A DNA stretch of 64,000 bases, from NCBI GenBank assembly GCA_017355425.1, contig CP070233.1, positions 5,513,272-5,577,271 of the forward strand. The letters run 5' to 3'. The stretch's first letter is position 1. Each line of letters starts with the position of its first letter. Below the pieces are notes generated by a model that was not told where the DNA came from, made no database searches, and saw only the letters and a program-made list of their open reading frames with translations. The position numbers and the translations under genes were made by a program. The stretch comes from Dolichospermum sp. DET69 (GTDB lineage Bacteria; Cyanobacteriota; Cyanobacteriia; Cyanobacteriales; Nostocaceae). This document shows, piece after piece, positions 27,601-38,534 of this stretch.

Positions 27601-29318
27601 TCAATCGCTGGGTTCGTAACTTGGGCAAATCGCTGTTTAAAATAGTCATACAGCAAATGGGATTTTTCTGACAGTATAGCCAAGGGAATATCATCCCCCA
27701 TACAGAAAGTCGCTTCTGCACCAGTGCTGGCCATGGGGTGAATCACCATTTCCACATCTTCTATGGTGTAACCAAAGGCTATTTGCTGTTGTAATAAGAC
27801 TTGGGGATCAATTTTGTTAGTAGTCAGTTGTCCGTTGTTCGTTGATAAATGCCCATTCCCATTCCCGTTACCATTCCCGTTACCATTTCCATTTCCGTTA
27901 CCATTCCCGACAGATTCGCCCTTAACTAATTTACTCAATTCTTGGCGATGCTGTTTCAACCATTCTCCATAGGGATGTTGTTTAGCAATGCGTTGTTTGA
28001 TTTCCCAGTTTTTGAGGATTTCTTGGGTATTCAAATCCACCGCAATCATTTGTCCAGGTCCTAGTCTACCTTTTTCGAGAATATTCTCTTCTGGGATATC
28101 TACTACTCCAGCTTCAGAAGCAACAACGATATAATCATCTTTGGTAATCACATAACGTGCAGGTCTTAAACCATTGCGGTCTAGTGTCGCGCCAACTTTT
28201 TTTCCATCGCTAAATACTAACAGCGCAGGTCCATCCCATGATTCTTGCAACCCGCTGTAATATTCATAAAAATCCACAATTTCGGGATATTCAGCCAAAG
28301 AAGGTTGATTTTTGTAAGCTTCGGGAACCATCATCATCAACCCTTCTAAAGGGCTACGTCCCGAACGCACTAACAACTCTAGGACATTATCTAAAGTTGC
28401 GGAATCACTATTATCAATGTTGACCATTGGTTTGAGTTCATCAAACCGATCTTCCCAAATTGGATGACTCAGGGTAGCTTCCCGTGCCATCATCCAATTA
28501 ATATTCCCCAATAGGGTATTAATTTCCCCGTTGTGACCTAATAGCCGCATTGGTTGGGCTAAAGGCCATTTAGGCATAGTGTTGGTACTAAAACGGCGAT
28601 GATATACCGCAAATGCCACTTTAAAGGCAGGATTTTTTAAATCTTGATAAAAATCCCCTAATACAGCCGAACGCACCATGCCTTTATAAACAATTGTGCG
28701 GCTAGACAATGAACATACATAGAAATCTTCGGAAATTCTTCTCCCCGCTTGCATAATTCGGCGACGAGCAATATACAATTCTCTTTCTAGTTCATCTCCG
28801 CTTTTATCGGCGCAAGAAATTAAAACCTGTTCTATTAGGGGTTGATTCTCTTTAGCTTGTACCCCTAATACTTCTGGACGTACCGGAACTACTCGCCAGC
28901 CCAGTATAGTTAATTTTTCCTCTGCTGCTATTTGCTCAAATGCAGCTTTTGCAGCTTTAGCGGCTGTTTCATCTTGGGGAAAAAATATCATCCCCACAGC
29001 CATATGACTGGGCGCCGAAAAATCAATCTGATTACCATAATCTTGTGCCAATAATTCCCAAGGAATCGCTGTTAATATCCCCGCACCATCACCAGAATCT
29101 TGGTCAGCACTACAACCACCTCGATGTTCTAAGCAAGTTAAAGCAGTTAAGGCTTTATCCAAAATTTCATGACTGGCAATATTTTGACGATGAGTGATAA
29201 AACCCACTCCACAAGCATCTCTTTCTTCTACTAACCACTTTTGCCCTGGATATGTATCTTGAAAATTAGTATCTGACACTTTAATTTGCTGACCCTGATT
29301 TGATGGTTGATGATTCAT
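24603..29318 (-). CDS. gltS: Glutamate synthase, large subunit, probably ferredoxin-dependent
   Basis: The product has 1571 residues. It makes two glutamates from glutamine and 2-oxoglutarate after glutamine synthetase has fixed ammonium. An N-terminal class II amidotransferase domain has its nucleophile at Cys36 ([10 protein letters not shown]), implying a 35-residue propeptide. The FMN/2-oxoglutarate domain contains [13 protein letters not shown], the 3Fe-4S cysteines lie in [18 protein letters not shown], and the C-terminal GxGxG domain has [15 protein letters not shown] and [13 protein letters not shown]. No small NADPH subunit gene is adjacent, which fits the ferredoxin type. An unusual Gly-Asn dipeptide run sits at about residues 470-490, encoded by a microsatellite. 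Confidence 0.9.
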   Translation of the reverse strand: MNHQPSNQGQQIKVSDTNFQDTYPGQKWLVEERDACGVGFITHRQNIASHEILDKALTALTCLEHRGGCSADQDSGDGAGILTAIPWELLAQDYGNQIDFSAPSHMAVGMIFFPQDETAAKAAKAAFEQIAAEEKLTILGWRVVPVRPEVLGVQAKENQPLIEQVLISCADKSGDELERELYIARRRIMQAGRRISEDFYVCSLSSRTIVYKGMVRSAVLGDFYQDLKNPAFKVAFAVYHRRFSTNTMPKWPLAQPMRLLGHNGEINTLLGNINWMMAREATLSHPIWEDRFDELKPMVNIDNSDSATLDNVLELLVRSGRSPLEGLMMMVPEAYKNQPSLAEYPEIVDFYEYYSGLQESWDGPALLVFSDGKKVGATLDRNGLRPARYVITKDDYIVVASEAGVVDIPEENILEKGRLGPGQMIAVDLNTQEILKNWEIKQRIAKQHPYGEWLKQHRQELSKLVKGESVGNGNGNGNGNGNGNGNGNGHLSTNNGQLTTNKIDPQVLLQQQIAFGYTIEDVEMVIHPMASTGAEATFCMGDDIPLAILSEKSHLLYDYFKQRFAQVTNPAIDPLREKLVMSLTVELGEKGNLLEPKPEYARRLKLESPVLTQTELETVKLSGFATAELSTLFPIATGPNGLKTAVECLQKQAAESVRAGANILILSDRTGTGIAAEYTYIPPLLAIGAVHHYLIREGLRMKTSLIVDTAQCWSTHHFACLLGYGAGAVCAYMALDTVSAWWAEPKTQQFMTRGKIATLTLNQAIENYRQAIESGLLKILSKMGISLLSSYQAAQIFEAIGIGGDLLALGFRGTTSRIGGLSVNELAQEVLSFHSKAFPELTAKKLENLGFVQYRPGGEYHMNSPELAKSLHKAVNGKQYDHYEVYKQHLHNRPVTALRDLLDFQSERSSIPLEQVESVNDIVKRFCTGGMSLGALSREAHETLAIAMNRIGGKSNSGEGGEDPVRYNVLRDVDAAGKSPTLPHLNGLRNGDTAASAIRQIASGRFGVTPQYLATAQQLEIKIAQGAKPGEGGQLPGPKVSPYIAMLRRSKPGVTLISPPPHHDIYSIEDLAQLIFDLHQINPTAQVSVKLVAEIGIGTIAAGVAKANADIIQISGHDGGTGASPLSSIKHAGSPWELGLTEVHRVLMENSLRDRVILRVDGGLKSGWDVLIGALMGAEEFGFGSIAMIAEGCIMARICHTNNCPVGIASQKEEMRKRFTGIPEHVVNFFYFIAEEVRSLLAKLGYRSLSEVIGRADLLTVRSEIQLNKTQALNLDCLTKLPDTKVNRSWLVHEKVHSNGSVLDDQLLADLDIQAAIENQTEVSKTLTVVNTDRTVGARLTGAIAAKYGDNGFTGAINLNFHGSVGQSFGAFNLDGVILNLVGEANDYVGKGMNGGEIIIQPPANATYNPAENVIVGNTCLYGATGGALFANGLAGERFAVRNSKGTAVIEGAGDHCCEYMTGGVIVVLGKVGRNVGAGMTGGLAYFLDEVGNFPELVNHAIVKVQRVVSNVGAQQLYDLIKTHGDRTGSPKAQEIIANWAEYLPKFWQLVPPSEADSPEAKTEEKQLSSV
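27835..27915. repeat. In-frame microsatellite in gltS
   Basis: Repeats of CCATTCCCGTTA on the plus strand encode about ten Gly-Asn dipeptides on the minus strand, followed by [13 protein letters not shown], whose DNA resembles the intergenic CAGTTGTC-type repeats. The insert lies between conserved segments ending KLVKGES and starting [15 protein letters not shown]. Confidence 0.85.
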
Positions 29319-29636
29319 ATTTTATTCCTGAAGTGTTGAGGTACAGATGTTTTTATTACTGCTAGAGGGAAATTTTCTCAGTTATTGGCACTGGATAAAA
29401 ATACATAATTATCAAAGTTTAGGGATAACAATTTTAGCTTGACATTTAGCCAAAGCTGTGCTACCAATGCCTATCTATTTTTATTTGTTTACTGCACTGT
29501 AAAAACAAACTACCTTAATCCAGAAGAACCTGTAAATCTAACGGTTTTTGAAGTTTGCAGTTTTTTTTGCTTGTGCCTGGGCTATCAAAATTCTACCGTA
29601 TATTGTGAAGCTGTTTTAATGATTGTCGCTAAGACT
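29319..29636. other. gltS upstream region, no gene
   Basis: AT-rich spacer that should hold the gltS promoter. No convincing NtcA site (GTA-N8-TAC) was found by eye. Confidence 0.3.
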
Positions 29637-30033
29637 ATCATAAGACCTCGCGGTATGCGGGAAACTCAGTCCCTTTAGGGCTGAGAGGGAAGCGACACGG
29701 GCGGTAATAAAGGCTTTGAATTTTAAATTTTAGTCAGGTTTTTTGATTGGAAACCTGAAAAACCAACTCCCATTTCTGGGGTGATGTTAGCTTCGACTGC
29801 GTTATAAGAGCTTGTTATACTTGCAACACTGTTTCTGTTACCTTAAAACTGTTTAATTGCAAATGACAGAGCAGGGAACTAGCTATGCCTGATGGCACGC
29901 TTGCGCGAACGCATTCGGTGGGTGTCGTGACTCAAATAACGGCTACCCTTCGACTACGCTCAGGGTGGTCTGGTCAGTACAGCTTGTTTGATTTCTCTTG
30001 CAAGCTCAGTCCCTTTAGGGCTGGGTTACTGAC
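29637..30033. mobile_element. Palindrome-ended non-autonomous element (PATE-like), copy 2
   Basis: This is the inverted counterpart of 11875-12245. It begins ATCATAAGACCTCGCGG and ends CTGGGTTACTGAC. The end hairpins are CTCAGTCCCTTTAGGGCTGAG at about 29665 and GCTCAGTCCCTTTAGGGCTG at about 30004. It is 26 bp longer than copy 1. An apparent 75-codon frame at its right end is not a gene. Confidence 0.75.
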
Positions 30034-30230
30034 AGTCTCCAAGCAGTTTGTATTATTTAAAACAATTGCAGCTAGTATTTCCAGCATGATCATTGCTTTT
30101 TACTCTGAATAAGAGACAAAAACCCAATATAGATAATATCACGATTATTTCTAAAAAAGGTAATTATTTTTTAAATTTCCTCATAAATTTTCGTTAGGCT
30201 GGGTTTTGCATATTCAAAAATACCGAATCA

Positions 30231-32072
30231 ATGATCTTGAAAATACTGAATTCTGTGTTACCACTATTGTCAACGGCACTGTGTTTAACCGCTACTTATA
30301 GGGCATTAGCTCAAGATATTCCCAGTTTATCAACTCCCGTTCCTACTTCCGTTAGTGCTGGTAATCAAATTATTCTCAATGGCCGCACCTTACCAGGAGC
30401 ATGGTTACAGCCAACAGCAACCAGCAAAGGAAAAACTTATCTCAGTGATGGCGCAGTTAAGCAGTTAATAGGGATAGATTTACTCAATAGTAGTAATCCT
30501 GGCAAACAACCAATACAGTGGTTTTCTGGCTTAACCAGTCCTCTCGTTCTCAATACCAATCTCAGTGGGGGATATCGCTATTTAGATATTACTCAATTAG
30601 CACTTAAACAAGGATGGAAAATTCAAGCCAGTGGTAATACCTTGGTAATTTCCACTCCCCCCTCCCAACTCAAAAATATCCGTCTGGGTCAACAACCAAA
30701 AGGAGATCGGGTTGTACTAGATTTAGATATGGCAACTCCTTGGCAAGTCAGACAAGAGTTACCAGTCAAAAAAGTAGTAGATCCTGATGAAATTATCCCC
30801 AAATCTACCACACCACCCAATCGAGAATGGACAGTCACTTTCGATGGTATTGCTGATCCGGCTTTACTTCAACGCTATAATTTTCAACCAACTACACCAC
30901 CAATTCCTGCATCAATCATTCAAAAAGTGGAAGTGGTGAATAATCAAACAATTGTCCGTTTAAGTGTTCCCTTTGGTCAGTCTGTACAAGTTAGCACTAT
31001 TCCCCAACCAAACCGCCTAGTTATTGATATTCAACCTGAGGCAATGGTCACCAAGAGTATTACCTGGGCGCAAGGATTACAATGGCGACAGCAGTTTGTG
31101 AATTTAGGAACAGACCGCTTTCCTGTGGTTTGGTTAGATATTAACCCCCGGACTGTGGGATTAAGCATTAAACCTATAATTACTAATCCGCAAACACTCA
31201 CTGGTTCTGCCCCGATCATGCAAACTGCTCAGAATTACTTAGCAGTAGCCGCAATTAATGGTGGTTATTTTAACCGCAATAATAAATTACCTTTAGGCGC
31301 AATTCGGCGGGATAATCAATGGCTATCCGGTCCAATTCTCAACCGGGGAGCGATCGCTTGGAATAATAACGGACAATTTTATTTTGATCGGCTCACACTC
31401 ACAGAAACCTTAATTACCAGCAATAATCAGCGTTTACCCATTTCCTTACTTAATACTGGCTATGTGCAACGCGGTATTGCTCGTTATACTCCTGCCTGGG
31501 GAAATACTTATACACCCCTATCTGATAATGAAACTATAGTGGTTGTCGAAAACAATCAAGTAATTAATCAGTTAGCAGGATCTAAAAGTGGTATCACTGC
31601 TATTCCTATTCCCCAAAATGGTTATCTCCTCACCTTCCGTAGTGAAATACCCCAGCTACCTATTGGCACAAAAGTCTCCCTTACCAGCACCACTACTACA
31701 CCGGAATTTAGTCGCTATCCCCACATTATTGGTGCAGGTCCCCTATTAGTCCAAAATCGGCAAATAGTCCTGGACGGCCTAGCAGAAAAATTCAACCCCG
31801 CTTTTATGAAAGGTCAAGCGGTTCGTAGTAGTATTTGTACTACTTCTACAGGTAGTCTCATGATTGCTGCTGTACATAGTCGGGCTGGTGGTGGTGGTCC
31901 AACCTTAGCGGAACAAGCAAAATTAATGCAAACAATGGGTTGTATCAATGCTTTAAATTTAGACGGTGGTAGCTCTACTAGTCTTTATTTAAGTGGGCAA
32001 TTGCTTGACCGTTCCCCCAATACAGCAGCGCGTGTACATAATGGTATTGGGATTTTTCTGGAAGCAAAGTAA
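30231..32072 (+). CDS. Exported phosphodiester glycosidase-family (NAGPA) protein
   Basis: The product has 613 residues with a signal peptide (about 1-28, ending ATYRALAQD). A copper-amine-oxidase-like/AMIN-like beta region covers about 40-300 (LTSPLVLNTNLSGGYRYLDI, then VVLDLDMATPWQVR and VVNNQTIVRLSVPFGQSVQV). The C-terminal NAGPA domain (about 330-613) has AAINGGYFNRNNKLPLGAIR, IIGAGPLLVQN, AAVHSRAGGGGPTLAEQA and LNLDGGSSTSLYLSGQ, matching the family related to the mannose-6-phosphate uncovering enzyme. It probably acts on cell-wall or surface sugars in the periplasm; the substrate is unknown. Confidence 0.85.
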   Translation: MILKILNSVLPLLSTALCLTATYRALAQDIPSLSTPVPTSVSAGNQIILNGRTLPGAWLQPTATSKGKTYLSDGAVKQLIGIDLLNSSNPGKQPIQWFSGLTSPLVLNTNLSGGYRYLDITQLALKQGWKIQASGNTLVISTPPSQLKNIRLGQQPKGDRVVLDLDMATPWQVRQELPVKKVVDPDEIIPKSTTPPNREWTVTFDGIADPALLQRYNFQPTTPPIPASIIQKVEVVNNQTIVRLSVPFGQSVQVSTIPQPNRLVIDIQPEAMVTKSITWAQGLQWRQQFVNLGTDRFPVVWLDINPRTVGLSIKPIITNPQTLTGSAPIMQTAQNYLAVAAINGGYFNRNNKLPLGAIRRDNQWLSGPILNRGAIAWNNNGQFYFDRLTLTETLITSNNQRLPISLLNTGYVQRGIARYTPAWGNTYTPLSDNETIVVVENNQVINQLAGSKSGITAIPIPQNGYLLTFRSEIPQLPIGTKVSLTSTTTTPEFSRYPHIIGAGPLLVQNRQIVLDGLAEKFNPAFMKGQAVRSSICTTSTGSLMIAAVHSRAGGGGPTLAEQAKLMQTMGCINALNLDGGSSTSLYLSGQLLDRSPNTAARVHNGIGIFLEAK

Positions 32073-32613
32073 TTAGCTAAAATGCACCTAATTTAAATAT
32101 TCAAAGCGGGCAAGGATGCCCACCCTACAATATTTAGACTCCTAACAGGTCATACAACTTAAATGCAGAACAGCTTTCTTTGAAGTCTATAGCGGTTATT
32201 GGTCGGATGAAATACAATCGAGGGCGAGGTTTCCTCGCCCCTAAAGGGTTTGTTCTATGTCTCTGACAATCGGTTAAGATTTTGGGGAGAAAGTTTGTCA
32301 GAAGTTTTAGGTATACTGATGTAAATATAGATAATTCTCCCGTGTACTAAATTGGCATGAAGTACCTAACTAGAAAGCTTCTAATTGAACCATTCCGCAT
32401 TTGTGAAAAGCTTATGCTGTATTAATTCTAAATTTTAAATTCCGCCTTGCGGTACTAGACTGTCCTTCATAAAGATTTCATATAGATATAAAAAATTTTC
32501 AAAGACTGTTTTACACATCTAGCTTGACTTTTGCTATCTTTATCTAGGTAGAACCGCAGCAGTAATCAAAACCTGTTAAAACTTGACTTGATAACTAGAT
32601 AAATGAGGTAACT
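32073..32613. other. Gene-free spacer with dispersed-repeat fragments
   Basis: GCGGGCAAGGATGCCCACCC at about 32107 is a palindrome. CTATAGCGGTTATTGGTCGG at about 32190 matches the end of the 41290-41533 element, followed by the hairpin AGGGCGAGGTTTCCTCGCCC. The rest is AT-rich and should contain the promoter of the cupin gene. Confidence 0.5.
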
Positions 32614-33033
32614 ATGGCTAAAATTTCTGAAACCCCCACAATTGATACATTTGCTCTCCCTACAACTCTCAACGGTAAAAGTATTGCGGCTGGTGAATTA
32701 CGTCCTTGGGGTTCTTTTACAGTCTTGGAAGAAGGGCGCGGATATAAAATTAAACGCATTGAAGTTAAGCCTGGACACCGCCTCAGTTTACAAATGCACC
32801 ATCATCGCAGTGAACACTGGATTGTTGTTTCCGGTACAGCTAAAGTAGTTTGTGGCGATAACGAAATCTTATTAAGCAATAATCAATCAACCTATGTCCC
32901 TCAATGTACAACCCATCGGTTAGAAAATCCCGGTGTGATTCCCTTGGTTTTGATTGAAGTCCAAAATGGCGAATATCTCGGAGAAGATGATATTATTCGC
33001 TATCAAGATGACTATGCTCGTTCCGAAAAATAG
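32614..33033 (+). CDS. Cupin, mannose-6-phosphate isomerase type II-like
   Basis: The product has 139 residues and is a single cupin domain. RPWGSFTVLEEGRGYKIKRI, PGHRLSLQMHHHRSEHWIVVSG (metal-binding His and Glu in cupin motif 1) and STYVPQCTTHRLENPG (motif 2) match the C-terminal isomerase domain of GDP-mannose pyrophosphorylase/phosphomannose isomerase proteins, here as a stand-alone protein. It would convert fructose-6-phosphate and mannose-6-phosphate, feeding GDP-mannose and so possibly the mannosyltransferase-like enzymes upstream. The start has an AGGTAA site and length is normal for the stand-alone form. Confidence 0.8.
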   Translation: MAKISETPTIDTFALPTTLNGKSIAAGELRPWGSFTVLEEGRGYKIKRIEVKPGHRLSLQMHHHRSEHWIVVSGTAKVVCGDNEILLSNNQSTYVPQCTTHRLENPGVIPLVLIEVQNGEYLGEDDIIRYQDDYARSEK

Positions 33034-33099
33034 AACTACGGATTAGGGTACCACCTGGGTTAAAATTAATTGTGGAATTCTCAATACTGCAAAAATTCC

Positions 33100-33426
33100 A
33101 TGATTCATTTGAGTCCAGCAGCTATTAATGAGATCGGACGCTTAAAATCTAAACAACCATCAAATATCTTGTTTCGCTTGCGAGTGAAATCAGGGGGCTG
33201 TGCCGATTTGTTTTATGATCTTGCTTTTGATGCAACAGTACAATCTAAAGATCAGGTTTTGGAGTTGCATGATATTCGTGTAGTTATAGACCCAGAAACC
33301 CTAAATTACATCACTGGGTTATCACTAGATTATTCAGAAGATTTGATGGGTGGGGGTTTTCGCTTTCATAACCCCCAAGCCACATCTACCTGTAGCTGTG
33401 GCAATTCTTTCTCTATTAGTCAGTAG
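33100..33426 (+). CDS. IscA/ErpA/HesB-family iron-sulfur cluster carrier
   Basis: The start is taken as ATG 33100 (MIHLSPAAINEIGRL), because the family begins there; the frame is open 30 bases further upstream. The 108-residue product has the A-type carrier cysteines: VKSGGCADLFYDL and, near the C-terminus, TSTCSCGNSF (Cys-x-Cys-Gly). The GGGFRFHNPQA segment before the last cysteines is typical. It delivers Fe-S clusters to apo-proteins in the cytoplasm. It lies 66 bases after the cupin gene and upstream of the str operon, from which it is separated by repeats. Confidence 0.85.
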   Translation: MIHLSPAAINEIGRLKSKQPSNILFRLRVKSGGCADLFYDLAFDATVQSKDQVLELHDIRVVIDPETLNYITGLSLDYSEDLMGGGFRFHNPQATSTCSCGNSFSISQ

Positions 33427-33540
33427 TCAGTTGTCAGTTGTCAGTTGTCAGTTGTCAAGAAATTTGTTCCCTGTTCCCTGTTCCCTGTTCCCTATTTTTT
33501 GTTCCCTATTTTTTGTCTTTTGCCTTTTGTTTTTTAAATA
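33424..33540. repeat. Low-complexity intergenic repeats
   Basis: About four copies of GTCAGTT are followed by about three of TTCCCTG and related T-rich runs. Such CAGTTGTC and TTCCCTG tracts are common between genes in Nostocales; a shorter CAGTTGTCAGTGG run lies at 38865-38885. Confidence 0.8.
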
Positions 33541-33624
33541 ATGATTGACAGAAAATCAGAAAAAAAGATATAATTAGGATTTGTTAAAACTTAGATCATA
33601 AAGCAGCTTCACGCGCTGTAACTC

Positions 33625-34008
33625 ATGCCAACAATACAGCAGCTAATACGTAGTGAGCGCGAACTAGCGCGTCAAAAAACCAAGTCCCCTGCTCTGAAGC
33701 AATGCCCTCAACGTCGAGGCGTTTGCACCAGAGTATACACAACTACACCTAAAAAGCCTAACTCAGCACTCCGCAAGGTAGCCAGGGTAAGACTTACCTC
33801 TGGATTTGAAGTAACAGCTTACATCCCAGGTATCGGTCATAACTTACAAGAACATTCCGTAGTTATGATTCGTGGTGGTCGGGTCAAAGACTTGCCCGGA
33901 GTTAGATATCACATCATCCGTGGCACATTAGATACAGCCGGAGTTAAAGACCGGAAACAAAGCCGTTCCAAATATGGAACTAAACGCCTAAAAGCAGGTA
34001 AAAAATAG
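33625..34008 (+). CDS. rpsL: 30S ribosomal protein S12
   Basis: The product has 127 residues. [20 protein letters not shown] at the start, [20 protein letters not shown] and [20 protein letters not shown] are S12 signatures in the decoding centre. The lysines equivalent to the streptomycin-resistance positions (TPKKPNSAL and RVKDLPG) have wild-type form. It is the first gene of the cyanobacterial str operon, rpsL-rpsG-fusA-tuf-rpsJ. Confidence 0.98.
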   Translation: MPTIQQLIRSERELARQKTKSPALKQCPQRRGVCTRVYTTTPKKPNSALRKVARVRLTSGFEVTAYIPGIGHNLQEHSVVMIRGGRVKDLPGVRYHIIRGTLDTAGVKDRKQSRSKYGTKRLKAGKK

Positions 34009-34388
34009 GTAAGCGACGGTTAATCGCATCTCATACGGTTAATCGTCCTACCTAAAATTGTATAAAAACCAGCAGTAAAGACTTTTTTCAGAAAATCCAA
34101 CTGTATCTGGCATAAAAACAACTTGCATAAGTTTGGAGAGGATAATTCTGTAAACGATAACAGCGCTTTAATCTAAATTTTAAAGTTGATGAAGTTATTG
34201 TCTTCTGTGTTTAGTCACAGATGATTAAGCAAATTATTCAGCCTCCTAGCAATTGATAGCTGGCGCGTAGCGCGCCAGCTACAGATAAAAACTCAGGAAA
34301 AATCAGCGCCTAATTTAAACCGCTTTTAGTCTCCTGTGTTCTGATAGCATATAATTTCGTGGTCAAATTCCGTATTCAAGGATGAAGT
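34009..34388. other. Long rpsL-rpsG spacer
   Basis: This 380-base gap is long for the str operon and has no open frame of interest. It contains the perfect palindrome at 34257-34281. Just before rpsG is TTCAAGGATGAAGT, giving a weak ribosome site. Confidence 0.5.
34257..34281 (+). promoter_or_regulatory. Perfect G-C-rich hairpin between rpsL and rpsG
   Basis: TAGCTGGCGCG (34257-34267) pairs with CGCGCCAGCTA (34271-34281) around TAG. No T run follows, so it is not a standard terminator. It may be a processing or attenuation structure, or simply an inserted palindrome. Confidence 0.5.
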
Positions 34389-34859
34389 ATGTCTCGTCGT
34401 GGTGTTAGTCAAAGGCGCGCAGTTCCGCCTGACTCAGTATATAATAGTCGCCTGATCAGTATGATAATGCGACGGATAATGCGTCATGGCAAGAAATCAA
34501 TTGCCGCAAGAATAGTTTATGACGCTTTGAAAACTATTGAAGAGCGCACTGGTGGAAGTCCATTAGAAACTTTTGAAAAAGCAGTTCGTAATGCCACACC
34601 ATTAGTAGAAGTAAAAGCTCGCCGAGTTGGTGGAGCGACTTACCAAGTACCAATGGAAGTACGTACAGATCGTGGTACTACCTTAGCATTGCGGTGGTTA
34701 GTCCAGTATTCTCGTCAACGTCCAGGTAAAACCATGGCCGGAAGACTAGCTAATGAGTTAATGGACGCTGCAAATGAAACGGGCAGTGCTATTCGCAAGC
34801 GTGAAGAAACGCACCGCATGGCTGAAGCAAACAAAGCATTTGCACATTATCGTTACTAA
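34389..34859 (+). CDS. rpsG: 30S ribosomal protein S7
   Basis: The product has 156 residues. [53 protein letters not shown] and [20 protein letters not shown] are the S7 blocks that nucleate assembly of the 16S rRNA 3' domain. It lies between rpsL and fusA as in other cyanobacteria. Confidence 0.98.
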   Translation: MSRRGVSQRRAVPPDSVYNSRLISMIMRRIMRHGKKSIAARIVYDALKTIEERTGGSPLETFEKAVRNATPLVEVKARRVGGATYQVPMEVRTDRGTTLALRWLVQYSRQRPGKTMAGRLANELMDAANETGSAIRKREETHRMAEANKAFAHYRY

Positions 34860-35040
34860 ATAGAAAAACGATATATCGTCTTCTCTTATGCGGTATATCG
34901 GAGAATTTATAGCTAATGCTCAAACAAAGGCAACTGCCTAGCTAGGCTCATAAAAAAAGACGGTTTTCCGTAATAAGTATAGAATCTTAACAAAGAGTAA
35001 TATACAAGATATCATGAGACGACAACGATAGGAGGTAACT

Positions 35041-37119
35041 GTGGCACGCACGAACCCGCTAGAGAAAGTACGCAATATCGGTATTGCGGCGCATATAGAT
35101 GCGGGCAAAACTACAACAACAGAGAGAATATTATTTTACTCTGGGATCATTCATAAAATTGGCGAAGTTCACGAAGGAACTGCCGTTACAGACTGGATGG
35201 AACAAGAACGGGAGCGGGGAATTACCATCACTGCTGCTGCGATTAGTACCAGTTGGAATGATCATCAAATTAACATTATTGATACTCCCGGTCACGTGGA
35301 CTTCACCATTGAAGTTGAACGTTCCATGCGAGTATTAGATGGTGTAATCGCTGTATTTTGTTCCGTAGGTGGTGTACAACCCCAATCAGAAACAGTATGG
35401 CGACAAGCAGACCGCTATAAAGTCCCTCGTATTGCCTTTATTAACAAGATGGATCGCACTGGTGCGAACTTCTATAGAGTGCATGACCAGATGGTTGATC
35501 GCTTGCGGGCTAATGCCATTGCTATTCAATTGCCTATCGGTAGTGAAACTGAATTTAAAGGTATCATTGACTTGGTGAAAATGTGTGCATATATGTACAC
35601 AAACGACCAAGGAACTGATATCGAAACAACAGAAATTCCCGCAGAACTAGCCGAAAAAGCAGCTCAATACCGCACCAAATTGGTAGAAGCAGTATCAGAA
35701 ACTGATGACAGGCTGATGAATAAGTACTTCGAGGGCGAAGAACTTACAGAAGCAGAAATCTGTACTGCCCTCCGCAAAGGCACAATTGCTGGGAAAATCG
35801 TACCAGTGCTTTGCGGTTCAGCCTTTAAGAACAAAGGCGTGCAGTTGATGTTGGATGCGGTGATCGATTACCTACCATCACCACTGGAAGTGCCACCAAT
35901 TCAAGGTACATTGCTGAACGGTGATCCCGTAGAACGTCATGCTGATGATAACGAACCATTATCAGCTTTGGCATTTAAGATTATGGCTGATCCTTACGGT
36001 CGCCTCACCTTCGTTCGTGTTTATTCTGGTGTGCTGAAGAAAGGTAGTTACGTTCTTAACGTCAGCAAGAATAAAAAAGAACGGATTTCTCGGTTAGTGC
36101 TGATGAAAGCAGATGACCGCCAAGACGTAGATGAACTACGGGCTGGTGATTTGGGTGCTGCTTTGGGATTGAAAGACACCTTAACAGGTGATACACTTTG
36201 TGATGAAAATTCACCAGTAATTCTAGAATCCCTATTTATTCCTGAGCCTGTGATCTCGGTAGCGGTTGAACCCAAAACCAAGAACGACATGGACAAGCTT
36301 TCCAAAGCCCTCCAATCTTTGAGTGAAGAAGACCCCACCTTCCGTGTGCGTGTTGATCCCGAAACCAACCAAACCGTAATTGCGGGAATGGGAGAATTGC
36401 ACCTAGAAATTCTCGTAGACCGGATGTTACGCGAATTCAAGGTAGAAGCCAATGTGGGTCAGCCACAGGTAGCTTATCGAGAAACAATTCGCAAATCCGT
36501 CGAAAAAATTGATGGTAAATTTATTCGCCAGAGTGGTGGTAAGGGTCAGTATGGTCACGTAGTGATCAACTTAGAACCAGGTGAACCAGGCACAGGTTTT
36601 GTATTTGTTTCTAAAATTGTCGGGGGGATTGTACCGAAAGAGTACGTCGGACCTGCAGAACAGGGAATGAAAGAATGTTGTGAATCCGGTATTTTAGCTG
36701 GCTATCCACTCATTGATGTCAAAGCCACCTTGATACATGGTTCTTACCACGATGTAGACTCTTCAGAAATGGCTTTCAAAATTGCCGGTTCTATGGCAAT
36801 GAAAGAGGCGGCATCAAAAGCCTCCCCTGTCATCTTAGAGCCAATGATGAAAGTTGAAGTTGAAGTACCTGACGACTATATGGGAACCGTCATAGGCGAC
36901 TTGATCTCCCGCAGAGGACAGATTGAAAGCCAAAACACTGAAAATGGGCTTGCGAAAGTGGTATCGAAAGTTCCACTGGCAACCATGTTTGGTTATGCCA
37001 CTGATATCCGGTCGAAAACCCAAGGTCGAGGTATCTTTACAATGGAGTTTAGTCACTACGAAGAAGTACCTCGTAGCGTGGCTGAAACTATCATTGCCAA
37101 AAGTAAAGGGAACACTTAA
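35041..37119 (+). CDS. fusA: Elongation factor G
   Basis: The product has 692 residues, GTG start with AGGAGGT just before. GTPase motifs are [17 protein letters not shown] (P loop), RGITITAAA (switch I), [16 protein letters not shown] (G3) and [10 protein letters not shown] (G4). Domains II to V follow in order, with domain IV around GGKGQYGHV. It drives translocation on the ribosome. It is the third gene of the str operon, 22 bases ahead of tuf. Confidence 0.98.
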   Translation: MARTNPLEKVRNIGIAAHIDAGKTTTTERILFYSGIIHKIGEVHEGTAVTDWMEQERERGITITAAAISTSWNDHQINIIDTPGHVDFTIEVERSMRVLDGVIAVFCSVGGVQPQSETVWRQADRYKVPRIAFINKMDRTGANFYRVHDQMVDRLRANAIAIQLPIGSETEFKGIIDLVKMCAYMYTNDQGTDIETTEIPAELAEKAAQYRTKLVEAVSETDDRLMNKYFEGEELTEAEICTALRKGTIAGKIVPVLCGSAFKNKGVQLMLDAVIDYLPSPLEVPPIQGTLLNGDPVERHADDNEPLSALAFKIMADPYGRLTFVRVYSGVLKKGSYVLNVSKNKKERISRLVLMKADDRQDVDELRAGDLGAALGLKDTLTGDTLCDENSPVILESLFIPEPVISVAVEPKTKNDMDKLSKALQSLSEEDPTFRVRVDPETNQTVIAGMGELHLEILVDRMLREFKVEANVGQPQVAYRETIRKSVEKIDGKFIRQSGGKGQYGHVVINLEPGEPGTGFVFVSKIVGGIVPKEYVGPAEQGMKECCESGILAGYPLIDVKATLIHGSYHDVDSSEMAFKIAGSMAMKEAASKASPVILEPMMKVEVEVPDDYMGTVIGDLISRRGQIESQNTENGLAKVVSKVPLATMFGYATDIRSKTQGRGIFTMEFSHYEEVPRSVAETIIAKSKGNT

Positions 37120-37141
37120 TTAAAAAAGGAAACAATTATTC

Positions 37142-38371
37142 ATGGCACGCGCAAAGTTTGAAAGAACTAAACCTCACGTTAATATCGGTACTGTTGGTCA
37201 CGTTGACCACGGCAAAACTACTTTAACAGCAGCTATTACCATGACCTTGGCCGCTAATGGTCAAGCAATAGGTAAGGGTTACGACCAAATTGATAATGCT
37301 CCTGAAGAAAAAGCTCGGGGTATTACAATCAATACCGCTCACGTTGAGTATGAGACAGGCAGCCGTCACTATGCTCACGTAGATTGTCCTGGACACGCTG
37401 ACTATGTGAAAAACATGATCACAGGTGCAGCACAAATGGATGGAGGTATCCTGGTAGTTGCGGCTACGGATGGTCCTATGCCCCAAACTCGTGAACACAT
37501 CCTCTTGGCAAAACAAGTGGGTGTTCCTAGTCTTGTCGTCTTCTTGAACAAACAAGATATGATGGACGATGAAGAGTTGATGGAATTGGTAGAACTAGAA
37601 CTACGCGAACTACTGACCGCTTATGATTTCCCCGGTGATGATATTCCCATTATCAAAGGTTCCGGTCTGAAAGCTCTCGAAGCCATGACCGCTAATCCCA
37701 AAACTCAGCGCGGCGAAAATGAGTGGGTAGACAAAATCTATGAGTTGATGGATGCTGTAGATGCTTCTATTCCTACTCCTGAACGGGATGTGGATAAACC
37801 ATTCTTGATGGCTGTGGAAGATGTGTTCACCATCACAGGTCGTGGGACTGTGGCTACTGGACGGATCGAACGCGGTATTGTTAAGGTTGGTGATGCTGTT
37901 GAGCTAGTTGGGATTAGAGATACCAAGACTACCGCAGTCACTGGGATTGAAATGTTCAAAAAGAGCCTTGAGCAAGGTATGGCTGGGGATAATGCAGGCG
38001 TACTACTACGTGGTCTCAAAAAAGAAGATATTGAGCGCGGTATGGTAATTGCCAAACCTGGGACAATTAAACCTCACACTGAGTTTGAAGGCGAAGTTTA
38101 CGTTTTAACTGAGAAAGAAGGTGGACGGAAAACACCATTTTTCTCCGGTTATCGTCCTCAGTTCTATGTGCGGACAACTGATGTAACTGGTACAATCAAA
38201 ACCTTTACCGATAGGGAAGATAACGAGGTGGAAATGGTTATGCCTGGCGATAATATCAAAGTTACAGTAGAATTGATCAACGCAATTGCGATTGAACAAG
38301 GTATGCGCTTCGCTATTCGTGAAGGTGGACGCACTATTGGTGCTGGCGTTGTCGCTAAAATCTTGAAATAA
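37142..38371 (+). CDS. tuf: Elongation factor Tu
   Basis: The product has 409 residues. [18 protein letters not shown] (P loop), [32 protein letters not shown] (G3) and [19 protein letters not shown] (G4, with NKQD) are visible. It carries aminoacyl-tRNA to the ribosome. An insertion [13 protein letters not shown] in domain I and the 409-residue length are normal for cyanobacterial and plastid forms. A hairpin follows before rpsJ. Confidence 0.98.
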   Translation: MARAKFERTKPHVNIGTVGHVDHGKTTLTAAITMTLAANGQAIGKGYDQIDNAPEEKARGITINTAHVEYETGSRHYAHVDCPGHADYVKNMITGAAQMDGGILVVAATDGPMPQTREHILLAKQVGVPSLVVFLNKQDMMDDEELMELVELELRELLTAYDFPGDDIPIIKGSGLKALEAMTANPKTQRGENEWVDKIYELMDAVDASIPTPERDVDKPFLMAVEDVFTITGRGTVATGRIERGIVKVGDAVELVGIRDTKTTAVTGIEMFKKSLEQGMAGDNAGVLLRGLKKEDIERGMVIAKPGTIKPHTEFEGEVYVLTEKEGGRKTPFFSGYRPQFYVRTTDVTGTIKTFTDREDNEVEMVMPGDNIKVTVELINAIAIEQGMRFAIREGGRTIGAGVVAKILK

Positions 38372-38396
38372 AACTCACCTTTTGGCTCTCATGATC

Positions 38397-38432
38397 AAGG
38401 AGCGGAGATGAATTATAAAATCTCTGCTCCTT
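38397..38432 (+). terminator. Hairpin after tuf
   Basis: AAGGAGCGGAGAT (38397-38409) pairs with ATCTCTGCTCCTT (38420-38432) with one mismatch. The T tract is weak (TTTCT), so it may only partly stop transcription before rpsJ. Confidence 0.55.
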
Positions 38433-38534
38433 TCTATTCCCATAAATAATTTTAAATTTTGGATTGGGGATAAAACTTAACATCTCAAATCTAAAATCTA
38501 AAGTCTGAAATTTACCGAACCTGGAAAACTAAAA

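Noticed and set aside
29885-30112. 75-codon frame MPDGTLARTHSVGVV...
   Set aside because: It is the translation of the palindrome-ended element, and the same sequence appears in frame at 11757-11981 only because the element is repeated.
37223-38299. Minus-strand frames opposite tuf
   Set aside because: Shadows of the conserved EF-Tu gene.
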